64,000 nt of DNA from Lepidurus packardi (GCA_023053545.1 JAKZAN010000002.1:8366790-8430789); one strand, 5' to 3'; positions 11,877-23,271 are shown, counted from the stretch's first letter. A program made the numbers and translations. The notes: a model not told the origin generated them from the letters alone.

Positions 11877-12735
11877 TTTGGTCTTGCGGAAGGTAACTTT
11901 CGTAACTATAAATTTTAGAAAAGTATCACTAGCAAATGTTCGGTTTAAATATAAGGTAGATTTGCTACTATCTGATGCCCCGCCCCACCGCCTTCGCAAC
12001 TCTTTACGCACAATTAGAAGCTATAAGCTCTGTATTTACTTAACTTATAAAACAAGAGGGAGTACTTACCGTCTCTACGTTCCAAATAACACTGCCACTC
12101 TGTCACTATCACTATCTAACTATCACTATCACTGGGAAACATGCAAGCAATTTTTTCACATTACCATAAGGCGGTTGCAGTGCCAGTCGCGGTGCATGGG
12201 GAGCAACCTTAGATCATATACACTTAGACCATAGTGTTTATGATCTAAGGTAACAACAAAAACCACATAGAATCTAGTAGGAGACACTGTATCGGAACAG
12301 ATCATGGCGGTGCAAATATAGTTGAGAGAGAGTGAAATTCGGCATGCACTTTAAATAAACAAAATCCCCCAAACAGAACAGTGATTTTAACTTTGTTAAA
12401 GAGTAAAAAATAGTACCTATACTATTGCAGCTGTTTTGATAAAATGTAATAACTAATTAACCTTATAAAATTTGGCATATAATTCACCAATGGCAATTAA
12501 TAAAAGATTAGTGACAAAATTAATTAACAAGAGCTTAATAGTCTAGAACGGTCCAGAAAACGTCGTACGGTGGCTTTTTCATTGGTCATAATAGACACGT
12601 CACGATGGCGTTTGTCCGAAGTCCAAGCAGGCCAAGTCAATTGGACTTTATCTACCGTACTTTATCTAATTGTACTTGTAGTTTATCTACCGCTAGTCCA
12701 TAAATGCTGGCTAAAGTCGGTGTACTTGAAATTCT
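11877..12735. other. Intergenic region left of the segmental duplication
   Basis: Contains the upstream region of the Cys-domain gene, short CACTATCACTAT-type repeats near 12110-12135 and the hairpin at 12207-12250. No further gene is recognised. Confidence 0.4.
12207..12250. repeat. 18-bp imperfect hairpin
   Basis: Arms CCTTAGATCATATACACT and AGTGTTTATGATCTAAGG pair at 17 of 18 positions around an 8-base loop (TAGACCAT). Could be a structured RNA element, an operator-like site or the remnant of a short inverted-repeat element. Confidence 0.6.
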
Positions 12736-14200
12736 TTCAAATCGCACTGCTCTTCTATTTGCAACTCGCTATCTAATGTTATCTTAAAAAAAGACGGATT
12801 GTTATCAGTTCCAAACTCACCTAGTTTCTACAACAACATATTGGCAAGTTTCTGGACTAAGTTCTCTATTCATTTCGCATTAATTTAGCGCAAGAATATA
12901 TGCTCATAAGGCTTTATTTCTGCAAGTTCTTGAAGTACTTGTACGCGTCTTGTAAAGGAAGTCTAGGCAGGGTGGTTCCATTAGTGGTAATTGTTACCTA
13001 GCGATACGCCAACCCACGCTTTAAATGCACCAGCTTACGGACTTGTCCGTAACAGTAATACCTCCATTACTGTGACCTCCATTACTGCGCCTCATTTCCC
13101 CAAGCCACGCACTCCACCCAAGCACCTCCCCGACTTGGAGCAACTCTCGCGTCTCCGCAATCCCCACTGTGTTCAGCGTCTATTTTTACGACTGAGCAAA
13201 CTTTCGGGCCTACGCAATCTCCCTGTGTGGTACGACGAACCGGGTTATCGGTCATATTCTTTGTCACAGACATCGGTCGATGACCACCTACCATCTCGGT
13301 TAGGAAGATCCCGACTGAGTACCTTTTCTCGCTGACCATTTATTTAGGACGCTGTAACTTGGGGTCACTGACAAGATCTTTTCTTATACCTTTATTGCAT
13401 CTGAGTAAAACTAGGAAGAGGAGTTGCGTACAAAGAATAAAGAGCCACATATCAAACCGGTTGTCTTCCTCTCTTCTACCAGGCCTGCTAATTAGAACGC
13501 ATGTATTTTGCACAACCTTCATCAAACTTGGTATATTTTCAATCAGACGAAAGAGTTTCTAGAAGAAGAAGCTCCTAGGGTTATGCATCGAAAGGAAAAA
13601 AGAAAATCAGTAAGAAGTAGTGTCGCCAGATAGTTCCAAAAAAGAAAGACAGCCTGTTTTCAGGGCTTCACCCAGTAAACAGCCTGATGGTTACGGGATT
13701 TTTCCAGATAAGGGTTATCTTAAATCATTCGGTATTTCCTGTAATGCACACAAAGTATAATGCAATTTAGAATTTATTTTCTAATATTTATAATCAAGAT
13801 TAATTTAGAAGCTTTTTTCGAATTAGAAGCTTTGTTTACGGTTGTGAAGTCATTGTAGGTCCTACCAGTCACGGTTTATTGAGTTATCCTTTTGAACCAC
13901 GAGTCCCATTTGCATACTGTTTACTACGTTTTTCTAACTGCAAAGGGAGTTGCCTTTAGTTTGGATGGCAAACCGATCTTCTTTCGGGTTTTGCGCAATG
14001 ATGTTTAGAAATAAGGGAAGTTGGAGGGCTTTTCGGAAAATTCATCTTCTATTACCAAGCCGCGAAGGCTGTATTCATGTTCTCCAGAGCACGATGCGGT
14101 TGGTTGCGAAAATGCGGAAATAAAGCACAAAGACAACCTTGCGCGGAAACTTTTTCGTCAACAAGCGGGAGGAGCTTCTTGACCAGGTATACGTACGTGG

Positions 14201-14208
14201 TATATAAA
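14201..14208 (+). promoter_or_regulatory. TATA box of Gly-rich peptide gene copy 1
   Basis: TATATAAA 93 bp upstream of the ATG at 14294, directly downstream of TACGTACGTGG. The whole block is conserved in the second copy. The strong TATA box suggests regulated, high-level expression, unlike the TATA-less housekeeping genes at the left. Confidence 0.75.
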
Positions 14209-14293
14209 GGACCTCAAGAACACAGAGAACATCATACCATCACCTCCTTCACCGTTAGTAAAGTTCCATATTAAGCAGTTTTGCATCTTCACT

Positions 14294-14725
14294 ATGTCCA
14301 AATTGATGGTAAGGAAGATTGGTTAACTAAATATATATATTTTCAAATCTATTTCTTTTGTATTCCACAGATTACTTGTTTGGCGGCTTTGCTGGTCGTT
14401 TGTATGGCAGTGCCTCAATACACCCGACCCCGACCCGGTTATGGAAACTTCGGTCAAGGTGGGTTCGGTGGATTTAGGCCTCCTCAAGCCTCCGCTGGTG
14501 GAAATACCGGCAGTAATTATGGACCATACGGCAGCTCCGGTTTTGGAAGCGGATATGGTCAAGCTTCCGGACCCAGTGGCGCATTTTCCACCGGCCAAGG
14601 AAGTTCCCAAAGTAAAACTGCTTTATCTATAAACAAAACATACCCTATTAACGGAAATGTATCTTTTCTAAGGCAATCCATACGGAAGTTCCAACACCGG
14701 TGGCGGTACTGCTTTTGGCTTCTAA
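14294..14725 (+). CDS. Secreted Gly/Ser/Pro-rich peptide, copy 1
   Basis: Three exons: 14294-14308, 14371-14611, 14673-14725; 102 aa. The first exon encodes only MSKLM. With the second exon it forms a signal peptide (MSKLMITCLAALLVVCMAVP). The mature part is low-complexity, rich in Gly, Ser, Pro, Tyr and Phe, with GYGNFGQGGFGGFRPP, YGPYGSSGFGSGYG and the end GGGTAFGF. Such composition occurs in cuticle and silk-like proteins and in Gly-rich antimicrobial peptides; sequence alone does not decide between them. Without splicing, a longer frame (14281-14826) reads through both introns, but the GT/AG sites, conserved phase and shared structure in copy 2 support the spliced model. Confidence 0.85.
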
Positions 14726-14911
14726 TTCCCATAATGTTTGTTGGAATCGATTCACAACCTCGGACCTTACTTCGCAAAAATTTCTGTTTGTTTTGTTCCT
14801 TTTTGACGTTAATACATTATTGCTAAATTTGATACTTGCTCTTCTTTGGGAATTAATATTGAAATGGTCCTGAATGCGTACGCGCATCTTTATTTCCAAA
14901 ATACTAGAATG

Positions 14912-15640
14912 TAATTTTTCTTCGCGCAATCGCCGTAGCTCGCCGTCCTGCCGGGCGGCTCCTGAGAGGTTTTTGGCAAGTTTCGGGTGGGCTTCGTAGT
15001 TGCCAGCCCTTCCCCAGGCAATGGGACCGCACGAGGCGGTTCCGACCATGCGGGTAATGCTCGTTTCATGGTGTTCAGCGAAGCCCTCAACGTTCAGCGT
15101 CGCGGCGCGAAGAAAAGGTAATTTTTTTGTGATCGAGCTTTTACATAAACCAAAGCACCTACAGACTTGTTTGAGCATTCAAACGAAAGGTCAGGGTGCC
15201 GTCCCTATGAGATCAGGGATCGATTTTCAATGCGTTCAGCTAAAGCGCTAGGCCTCCGTACTGCTGTCCCCTAATGTTAAAAACAAAGGAAAATCTGAAT
15301 TTTGGAGTAAAGGGGCGGAACTTAAACGGCTGAATAATTAATTACTCGGTTAATGTGCATAACTGACCTAGCCCGTTCTTTAGCCAGAACACTTCACTTG
15401 GTCTCCTTTATACCGCATTTTTTTATTATTTTGCACCTTACTCCCCCTTTAAGAGACCTTTAATTAAGATACCTTTAAAACAAAACAATGTAATATCCCG
15501 GTAGAACTCATTGATGTTTGCTTTTGCACGTTTAAGGTCAGTAAAATGATAAAACATAAAAACGGTTAAAATTAAGATCATCCTATTTCGCTGAATTTGT
15601 ATTGTTTATAATTACACTTTGTGTATTGTGTACACATTTC
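14912..15640. other. Insert specific to duplication unit 1
   Basis: This roughly 730-bp segment has no counterpart in unit 2. Bases 14930-15130 are GC-rich compared with the surroundings and carry overlapping frames on both strands (minus 14648-15178 is 176 codons). One minus frame reads LPFLRAATLNVEGF, faintly like the start of a non-LTR retrotransposon endonuclease, but this is too short to claim. It could be a transposable-element fragment. Confidence 0.4.
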
Positions 15641-17514
15641 TAATCATAACGGAAATTAAGTTACGGTAAACTTGGTCACAGAACAAAAGTTGATTGAGTT
15701 GATTTGCATTCAAAGTTACTTAAATACGACCCAAAAATAAATATTGTCTCAAAATTACAATTTTAAACCAGCTTCCTAAAAATTATCTCTAGCGTAAGTC
15801 AAATCTGAGTCTATATATGTAACGCTACTGAATTTGAAGGGATTAATATGTCATAATTTTATGTATCGCAGCTACTAAGTCATCGTCTATTGCGATGGCT
15901 GATTCGAGTTTCCTGCCCCTCATTAAAAAATTATAGTGTTAAACAAAAGCTATGTGATTTTCAAACTTTTTTATTTATAAAGCAGTTGCAAACATCGAAA
16001 GCACTTAGTTCCATAATTCAGCATTACCCGTAAGCCTCATCCGTTATTGGTTTCCAGTTTTGTTCCTGTGTATTATTCAAATCGCGCTAGTCTTCTATTT
16101 GCAAACCGCTATCTAATGTTATCTTAAAATTAGACGGATTGGAATCAATTCCAAACTCTTCTAGTATCCAAGTTTTTGAAGTGCTCGTATTACGCCCGTC
16201 TGTTTCCACATATTTGTCACGGCTATATTTCGCATTACTTGCATTTCCACGCTTTTACTTTGCTTTTTAGCTTACTAAGTTAATGCCGAAGGATCCATCT
16301 GCTTGTGCACCGAAATACGCGTTCTGTAAAGGTACATGAGGCAGGATGGATCCCTTAGTAGTAATAGTACAGCCATTACTGCGTCTCCAATGTGGCGCCT
16401 CCATTTCCCACAAAACCAAGCCCTCCAACCAAGCCCTCCCCGGCATGTCCAAATCTCGTGTCTGCGCTATTCCGATTGTATTGCTCGGCGCGACGAGGTA
16501 TAGGTCAATACTCCTTGTCGCAGACGTCGATCGTTGACCACGTACCATCTCGGTTAGGAAGACCCCGACTGAGTACCTTCTTTCGCTGACCCTTTTGTTT
16601 AGAAAGCTTTAACTTGGGGTCATTGACTAGACCTTTTCTTATGCTTTGATTACATCTTCAGTAGCCTACACGAGTAAAACTATGAAGAGGAGATGCGTAC
16701 CCAGAACAAAGAGCCGCATAAACAACCGGGTGTTTTCCTCTTTTCTACTATGCCTGTTTACTAGCACGAATGTAACTTGCACAACCTTAATTAACATTGA
16801 TATATTTTGCTCACTCAACACTGCGGGAATGTTGATAGTAGAAAGTTGCCTTTGTAATTAGACGAAAGAGTTACTAGAATAAGAAGCTCCCAATTTTAAG
16901 CAATGGAAGGCAAAAAGAAAATCAGTAAGCATAAGTTTTGCCAGATAGTTCCAAACAAGGATCACGTAGCCTGTTTTCAGGGGTTCAACCGGTAAACAGC
17001 CTGATGGTTACGGGATTTTTCCAGATAAGGCTTTTCTTAAATCATTCGGTATTTTCTGTAATGCACACAAAGTATAGTGCAATTTAGAATTTATTTGCTA
17101 ATATTTATAATCAAGATTGAATTAGAAGTTTTTTGTCTTTTTTCACGGTTGTGGAGTCATTGTAGTCAATCTGGTCCTACCACTCACGGTTATTGAGTTA
17201 TCCTTTTGAACCACGAGTCCCATTTGCATACTGTTTACTACGTTTTTCTAACTGCAAAGAGAGTTGCCTTTAGTTTGGATGGCAAACCGATCTTCTTTCG
17301 GGTTTTGCGCAATGATGTTTAGAAATAAGGGAAGTTGGAGGGCTTTTCGGAAAATTCTTCTTCTATTACCAAGCCGCGAAGGCTGTATTCATGTTCTCCA
17401 GAGCACGACGTGGTTGGTTGCAAAAATGCGGAAATAAAGCACAAAGACAACCTTGCGCGGAAACTTTTTCGTCAACAAGCGGGAGGAGCTTCTTGACCAG
17501 GTATACGTACGTGG

Positions 17515-17522
17515 TATATAAA
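17515..17522 (+). promoter_or_regulatory. TATA box of Gly-rich peptide gene copy 2
   Basis: TATATAAA, 93 bp upstream of the ATG at 17608, the same spacing as copy 1. Confidence 0.75.
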
Positions 17523-17607
17523 AGACCTCAAGAAAACAGAGAACATCATACCATCACCTCCTTCACCGTTAGTAAAGTTACATATTCAGCAGTCTTGCAT
17601 TTTCACT

Positions 17608-18033
17608 ATGTCCAAATTGATGGTAAGGAAGATTGGTTAACTAAATATATATATTTTCAAATCTATTTCTTTTGTATTCCACAGATTACTTGTTTGGCGG
17701 CTTTGCTGGTCGTTTGTATGGCAGTGCCTCAATACACCCGACCTGGTTATGGAAACTTCGGTCATGGTGGGTTCGGTGGATTTAGGCCTCCTCAAGCCTC
17801 CGCTGGTGGAAATACCGGCAGTAGTTATGGACCATACGGCAGCTCCGGTTTTGGAAGCGGATATGGTCAAGCTTCCGGACCCAGTGGCGCATTTGCCACC
17901 GGACAAGGAAGTTCTCAAAGTAACACTGCTTTATCTATAAACAAAACATACCCCATTAACGGAAATGTATCTTTTCTAAGGCAATCCATACGGAAGTTCC
18001 AACACCGGTGGCGGTACTGCTTTTGGCTTCTAA
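17608..18033 (+). CDS. Secreted Gly/Ser/Pro-rich peptide, copy 2
   Basis: Three exons: 17608-17622, 17685-17919, 17981-18033; 100 aa. Same signal peptide and exon structure as copy 1. Visible differences are the loss of two residues (RPRPGYG becomes RPGYG) and Gln-to-His, Asn-to-Ser and Ser-to-Ala changes in the mature part. All are in-frame and conservative for composition, which argues that both copies are functional. Part of the 3.3-kb tandem duplication, with its own intact TATA promoter. Confidence 0.85.
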
Positions 18034-18942
18034 TTCCCATAATGTTTGTTGGAATCGATTCACAACCTCGGACCTTACTTCGCAAAAATTTCTGTTTGTT
18101 TTGTTCCTTTTTGACGTTAATACATTATTGCTAAATTTGATACTGGCTTTTCTTTGGAAATTAATTGTGAAATGGTCCTGAATGCGTACGCGTATCTTTA
18201 TGTCTAGAATACGAGAATGTCTCTATCAGTCGTAGTACAGTCGGACCATCCGGTTTTGCCTGTTACCTTTCTTGGGACACGTGATAGTGCTCGTAGCGGT
18301 AATAATATGTCAAAAGCCACGTGACAAACTTTTCACGTGTGTGATCAAGGACGATGTCGCGACTATTTATACGAGCAGAACGGCTCACTTATAGTTGCAC
18401 ACAACGCGTCTATCATTTACGAACCGCTAATATAGCTAAGCTAATAGCTAATATAGCTGACATTACAGTTAGACTTTTTTAGTTAAAGAAAAAGGTGCAC
18501 ACTTTTCTAATCACAACTCAAATTAAATTAAATTACGGTAAACTTAATCATTATTTTATTGAGTTGGTCTGTTACTTAAATACGACCCACAAATAAATAC
18601 TGTCTAAATATTATAATTTCGAACAAGCTTCTCAGAGTTTTCACTAGCGTCAGTCAAATCTGAGTCTATATATAGCGCCATAGTGAATTTGGTGGGGTTA
18701 TTATGTTATAATTTCGTGTATCAAAGCTACTAAGTAAAAGCTCCTAAATTTTGCGAAAAATAAAAGCTGTGTGATTTTCAACCTTTTTTATTTACAAAGC
18801 AGTTTCGAAAATCAAAAACATTTAGTTCCTTGCATGAAGGAGTTCATTGGCTTTCATTTCTTTGCCGGAGGCTACTGTCACCCCACTGCAGCCTGTCGAG
18901 TTTTTCAACACTTTAGGTTGAACCAATTATAGCAACCATCCC

Positions 18943-20056
18943 CAGTGCCGGATTTAGGGAACCCTAGGCAGTTAACAGAGTCGGAGCCCCCATTTTGGCA
19001 CGTAGTAAAAGAAAAAAATAGATTTTACTTATATTTTTTATTTACTCAACGTTCTTTGACTTTAGAAAAAAGGCAAGCAGACTTAAAATTAAATAGCAAG
19101 TACCAACCATACTTTTTTCACCATGTAATTTTTACATTTAGGCTACATATAATTACAAGATTGCATTACCACGCGACGAACTTTCTTCTTTGCAAAGGAA
19201 TGGATAGCTTCACTATAGTTCACAGACTGCATTTTTCTGACTCCATGTACAGCACAGATAGTGAATTAAGTCTGTTCTCTTCTGTGGTAGATTTAAATAA
19301 TTCTTTACCCTCTTTAATGTTTAAAACGACCGTTCTGCCGAACAGTTTGACCCCCGTGTACATAATAGCATCCGGAGCGCTATTCCTACGTTTGGATAAA
19401 TATCCAGGAAGCCTTTTTCCAGAATGTATAGTACTTGTATACGTCCAGTGACCATAACTCTTTTCCCTCTTTAGCCTCAGCGGACAGGAAATGAGCTCGC
19501 AGGTATAGACCCTCGTTTTCCAAAGTACCATCCAAATCCACCGGATAGAAGGCTTCCAAGTACCGTGCTCCGTAACGGATGTCTTGAGATTCCAAGTTAC
19601 GAGAAAGTCAAACATTTGACTTAAATTCTCGTAAGCAGAGCCACGTCTCTGTAGTTCTGTAATCAGGTGTCAATAGTGACGTTGAAAACGGTAACTCTGA
19701 ATCTGTCCCTGCTGGTCTCGGAGAGTTCGACCCTTTTCCTTTACTTCGTCAAATTGGATTTTTCGCTTACGTTTCCTCTTCATATCGTATGCGTAATTCT
19801 GTTCACCACTTGTTTCCATAGCTTTCGACTCATAATGATTGAAGGTACCGACTTTCCCTAAATCTTCTAGGTACGTTACCAAGGACCGATAAGATTCAGC
19901 GATCGTACCCAGTTTGATTCTCACAGATTGCAGAGATTTGCTCAATTTTTTAAATCTCTCCAGGATATCATTCCCCGGAAGTTTATACGTCTCGAACGCT
20001 TTTAAGCGCAAGTCTTGAGGTTTACCTTTACACCTATTTTCTATACAGTACTTCAT
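18943..20056 (-). pseudogene. Decayed hAT-superfamily transposase (ZMYM1/DUF4371 type)
   Basis: Minus strand. The upstream block (19670-20056) reads DILERFKKLSKSLQS, then NYAYDMKRKRKRKIQFDE, which fits the middle of DUF4371-type hAT transposases. The downstream block (19220-19615) reads RYLEAFYPVDLDGTLENE in one frame, and in another LFKSTTEENRLNSLSVLYMESE, which fits the conserved C-terminal dimerisation region (normally ...LRSTMxxxRLNxLxLLxIE). The frame changes and the region between the blocks is degraded, so the gene is dead. The sequence CAGTGCCGGATTTAGG at 18943 matches the CAG-type terminus of hAT elements and marks the 3' end. I found no matching left terminus, so the 5' part is missing. 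Confidence 0.65.
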
Positions 20057-20336
20057 ATTTTATAATGTTACACCTACTTTATACCTTTATACTGTTTACC
20101 TTTCCATCTTTAAACCTTTATAAGGTGGGGTAGACTTTAAGTTGACCTCAACTTATGATAAAACGAACGCGGTTCAGCTTCCAGCATAGAGATGTCTTTT
20201 TTAGAGTTTATCTTTACTTTATGGGTTCCAGCCTCTTGGGTCCGGCTTGTAGCCGGACAGACCGGATTTAAGAGCTAAGAACCGTGGATGAAAAAGCGAA
20301 CCGTCCCGAAAGAACAGGATCCAAAGCCAAGAGGGT

Positions 20337-20560
20337 TGTTGCGACCCAAGTTCGATATCTGCCCGAGTTCGAGCTCGGGCAGCCCAAGTTCGTACTTGGG
20401 TAGACACTGAACTTGGGACGCGAGGCATCTGCCCAAGTTCGATGCTTAAAAGTATGAACTTTATATTTGACGTGACACATTTTGCAGAGGCGTGGCATTT
20501 TCCAAAAGAAGGGTGTAGCTTTGGGTGTGACTTTATCTACTTGCAAACATGATCCGTTGG
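20337..20560. repeat. Repeat with TGTTGCGACCCAAG terminus and TTCGAA-type palindromes
   Basis: Begins TGTTGCGACCCAAG at 20337, the same terminus as the 590-bp repeat at 63400 and the reverse complement of the end at 25709. It is followed by imperfect palindromes (CCCGAGTTCGAGCTCGGG, CCCAAGTTCGTACTTGGG). Diverged from the other copies beyond these modules. Confidence 0.55.
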
Positions 20561-20959
20561 AGTCGCTGTTAATTGTATTTTCTCTCCAATATAAAGCTTA
20601 TTAAAATTGTTATTCTTTCTTTATTCAACCCGTGAACAAAAATATAAACAAATGGTATCTCTTTTAACGGAAAAGATTTAGTGAACTTATGTGAAGTTAC
20701 TTAACTTAGACAGACACAGATTCATTTTAAATCTATTTTGTATTTATATATTTCATAGAAATCGAAGGATGCTTAAAACTTCTCATTCGACATCCAAACA
20801 TAGACCTTCGTTGTGTCAAATTTCCTACTTTCTATTCAAGTTTGTACTTGTGAATCTGAATGTAACCCTTTCTTAGTGATTACACCGTTGCGTTTCATGT
20901 ATTGTTCATGCAGTTAAAATAGTGAATAAAATGTTAATAAACTTTTTTGTTGTTGTTAA

Positions 20960-22730
20960 GAAAAGGAGACCGCGTTGCTCGGTCTCTTTGTATTCGCGTA
21001 TTAAATAAAATCGATACATATGATAGAATAATAAACTTGATGAAATTAATTAACTGGTTTCTTTTTGTTCTGAAAATGCGATGGAAAAAGTGCTCTCTCT
21101 ACATAATACTGAACTTGAGCTACCCAGCATAAGTTCGAACTATTGGGTAAACATATAGCTCAAGAATTCCCCATAAGCGTCATGTTTTGAGAGAGTTTTT
21201 ATAAGATTTAATAGCACACTTAACCTGTTAATGTAATAAATTAAGTGGTTTATCATTGTGCTGTGAACATGCTATGAGAAGGGGCTTTTTCTACACAATA
21301 CCGAACTCGGGTTCCCAAAAGTTAGAACTCTATCGGTAATAGCCCTATATTGTTCAAGAATTGAGACAATATTGTAAAATTTGATTGAATAAAAATCTTG
21401 CTTATGATTTTAAAAAGTTTGAGAGACCTTTCGTAAAATTGTATAAAATAATAAGCTTGTTGATGTAATAAATTAAGTGGTTTCTCTTTTTGTCGTGAAC
21501 TAGCTGTGAATAGTCCTTTCTCTACGCAATACTGAACTTGGGCTCCCCAAGTTCGAACTCGGGTAACCCGAGTTCGAACTCGGGGAGCCCAAGTTCAAGA
21601 AATCCCCATAAGCGTCCTATTTTGAGAGAGTTTTTATAAGATTTAACAGCACACTAAACCAGTTGATGTAATAAATTAAGTGGTTTCTCTTTTTGTCGTG
21701 AACTAGCTGTGAATAGTCCTTTCTCTACGCAATACTGAACTTGGGCTCCCCAAGTTCGAACTCGGGTAACCCGAGTTCGAACTCGGGGAGCCCAAGTTCA
21801 AGAAATCCCCATAAGCGTCCTATTTTGAGAGAGTTTTTATAAGATTTAACAGCACACTAAACCAGTTGATGTAATAAATTAAGTGGTTTCTCTTTTTGTC
21901 GTGAACTAGCTGTGAATAGTCCTTTCTCTACGCAATACTGAACTTGGGCTCCCCAAGTTCGAACTTGGGCTCCCCGAGTTCGAACTCGGGTTACCCGAGT
22001 TCGAACTCGGGGAGCCCAAGTTCAAGAAATCCCCATAAGCGTCCTATTTTGGGAGAGTTTTTATAAGATTTAACAGCACACTAAACCAGTTGATGTAATA
22101 AATTAAGTGGTTTCTCTTTTTGTCGTGAACTAGCTGTGAATAGTCCTTTCTCTACGCAATACTGAACTTGGGCTCCCCAAGTTCGAACTCGGGTAACCCG
22201 AGTTCGAACTCGGGGAGCCCAAGTTCGAACTTGGGGAGCCCAAGTTCAGTATTGCGTAGAGAAAGGACTATTCACAGCTAGTTCACGACAAAAAGAGAAA
22301 CCACTTAATTTATTACGTCAACAAGCTTATTATTTTATACAATTTTACGAAAGGTCTCTCAAACTTTTTAAAATCATAAGCAAGATTTTTATTCAATCAA
22401 ATTTTACAATATTGTCTCAATTCTTGAACAATATAGGGCTATATTACCGATAGAGTTCTAACTTTTGGGAACCCGAGTTCGGTATTGTGTAGAAAAAGCC
22501 CCTTCTCATAGCATGTTCACAGCACAAAGATAAACCACTTAATTTATTACATCAACAGGTTAAGTATGCTATTAAATCTTATAAAAACTCTCTCAAAATA
22601 GGACGCTTATGGGGATTTCTTGAACTTGGGCTCCCCGAGTTCGAACTCGGGTTACCCGAGTTCGAACTTGGGGAGCCTAAGTTCGGTATTGTGTAGAAAA
22701 AGCCCTTTCTCTGCGCAAAACAACAGAACG
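20960..22730. repeat. Palindromic satellite array, ~203-bp monomers folded into a large inverted repeat
   Basis: Four nearly identical direct units are marked by CGCAATACTGAACTTGGG at 21525, 21728, 21931 and 22155 (spacings 203, 203, 224). More diverged units lie to the left (from about 20960). At about 22208 the array flips: 22232-22690 is the reverse complement of about 21130-21546, including a variant unit with the TTGAGACAATATTG segment. Every unit ends in a cluster of perfect TTCGAA-centred palindromes such as ACCCGAGTTCGAACTCGGGT. The direct units can also pair with the inverted ones. No ORF crosses it. Confidence 0.9.
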
Positions 22731-22739
22731 CAAATCAAA

Positions 22740-23271
22740 CATCTGTGATAGTTAGATTATTCAATGTATTTCACTTCTACTATCAGAGGGGTCAGTACAG
22801 GTTTAGAGAGGAGGAGAAAGGGGGAAGTCGGGTCGATCGGGCTTCGGTTGAGGGCTTCGCTGGCTTCGGTCTCGATAGACGGTGATGGCGCTTCTAGGGA
22901 TTGCTGGGGAGAACGGGGAGGGGTACTGACGTTACGGGGACTAAGACGAGGGGTGAACTGGGCCGTTGCTATCCGGTGGGTCCGTATTTATAGGCCAGTT
23001 GTACATCGGTATCGAGGTGCGCTTCGGTTGTTTTTACCTTCCGTGGCCCCAATTAGTTTATTAGGCTTGGGTTGTAACCTCGGGTTCGTCTACCCTCCTT
23101 GGCCTCAATTGGTCTTAGGCTTGGGTTGTGTCATTCGGTTGGCATCGCTGTTTTGCTTCTTCTGGCGTTGTTGGGCTTCGGAACTTTAAGATTACCTTTG
23201 GACTACGTATAGACATTCACGAGGCTTCTGGCCTCGGCACGAGAGATGTCTTTACGTTGTCCTTTACATTT
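22740..23271. other. Region between the satellite array and the env-like gene
   Basis: A G-rich segment on plus with an open frame of 141 codons (22764-23189) of Gly/Arg/Leu-rich composition but no recognisable domain. It contains TTAGGCTTGGGTTGT twice (near 23061 and 23116). Possibly part of the same retroelement; no gag or pol motif was seen. Confidence 0.35.

Larger units (their letters stand above)
12736..16012. repeat. Segmental tandem duplication, unit 1
   Basis: Unit 1 begins at TTCAAATCGC (12736) and resembles unit 2 beginning at 16076. Shared landmarks include the block at about 13268-13340 (16520-16600 in unit 2), the promoter and gene (14201-14725 versus 17515-18033), and the tail about 15640-16012 versus 18490-18829. 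Similarity is highest over the gene and promoter. It breaks at about 14912, where unit 1 has a roughly 730-bp insert that unit 2 lacks, GC-rich at 14930-15130. This is recent tandem duplication followed by independent insertion or deletion. Confidence 0.85.
16076..18829. repeat. Segmental tandem duplication, unit 2
   Basis: Second copy, offset about 3.31-3.34 kb from unit 1. It keeps a complete gene with intact promoter and introns. In place of unit 1's insert it has its own segment of about 270 bp (18221-18490) with three CACGTG boxes and a TATTTATA sequence. The block around 16340-16600 is diverged but alignable to 13050-13340; short frames in both do not agree in reading frame, so that block is probably non-coding. 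Confidence 0.85.

Noticed and set aside
11869-12234. 121-codon plus frame
   Set aside because: Largely antisense to the N-terminal part of the Cys-domain gene; no independent support.
14281-14826. Unspliced 181-codon frame over Gly-rich gene copy 1 (and the 247-codon frame in copy 2)
   Set aside because: Arises because the introns happen to be open. The start MSKLM plus signal peptide and the GGGTAFGF end need the two GT-AG introns, which both copies share.
20960-22730. CRISPR array
   Set aside because: The repeats are long, tandem without unique spacers and in an animal genome; this is satellite DNA.
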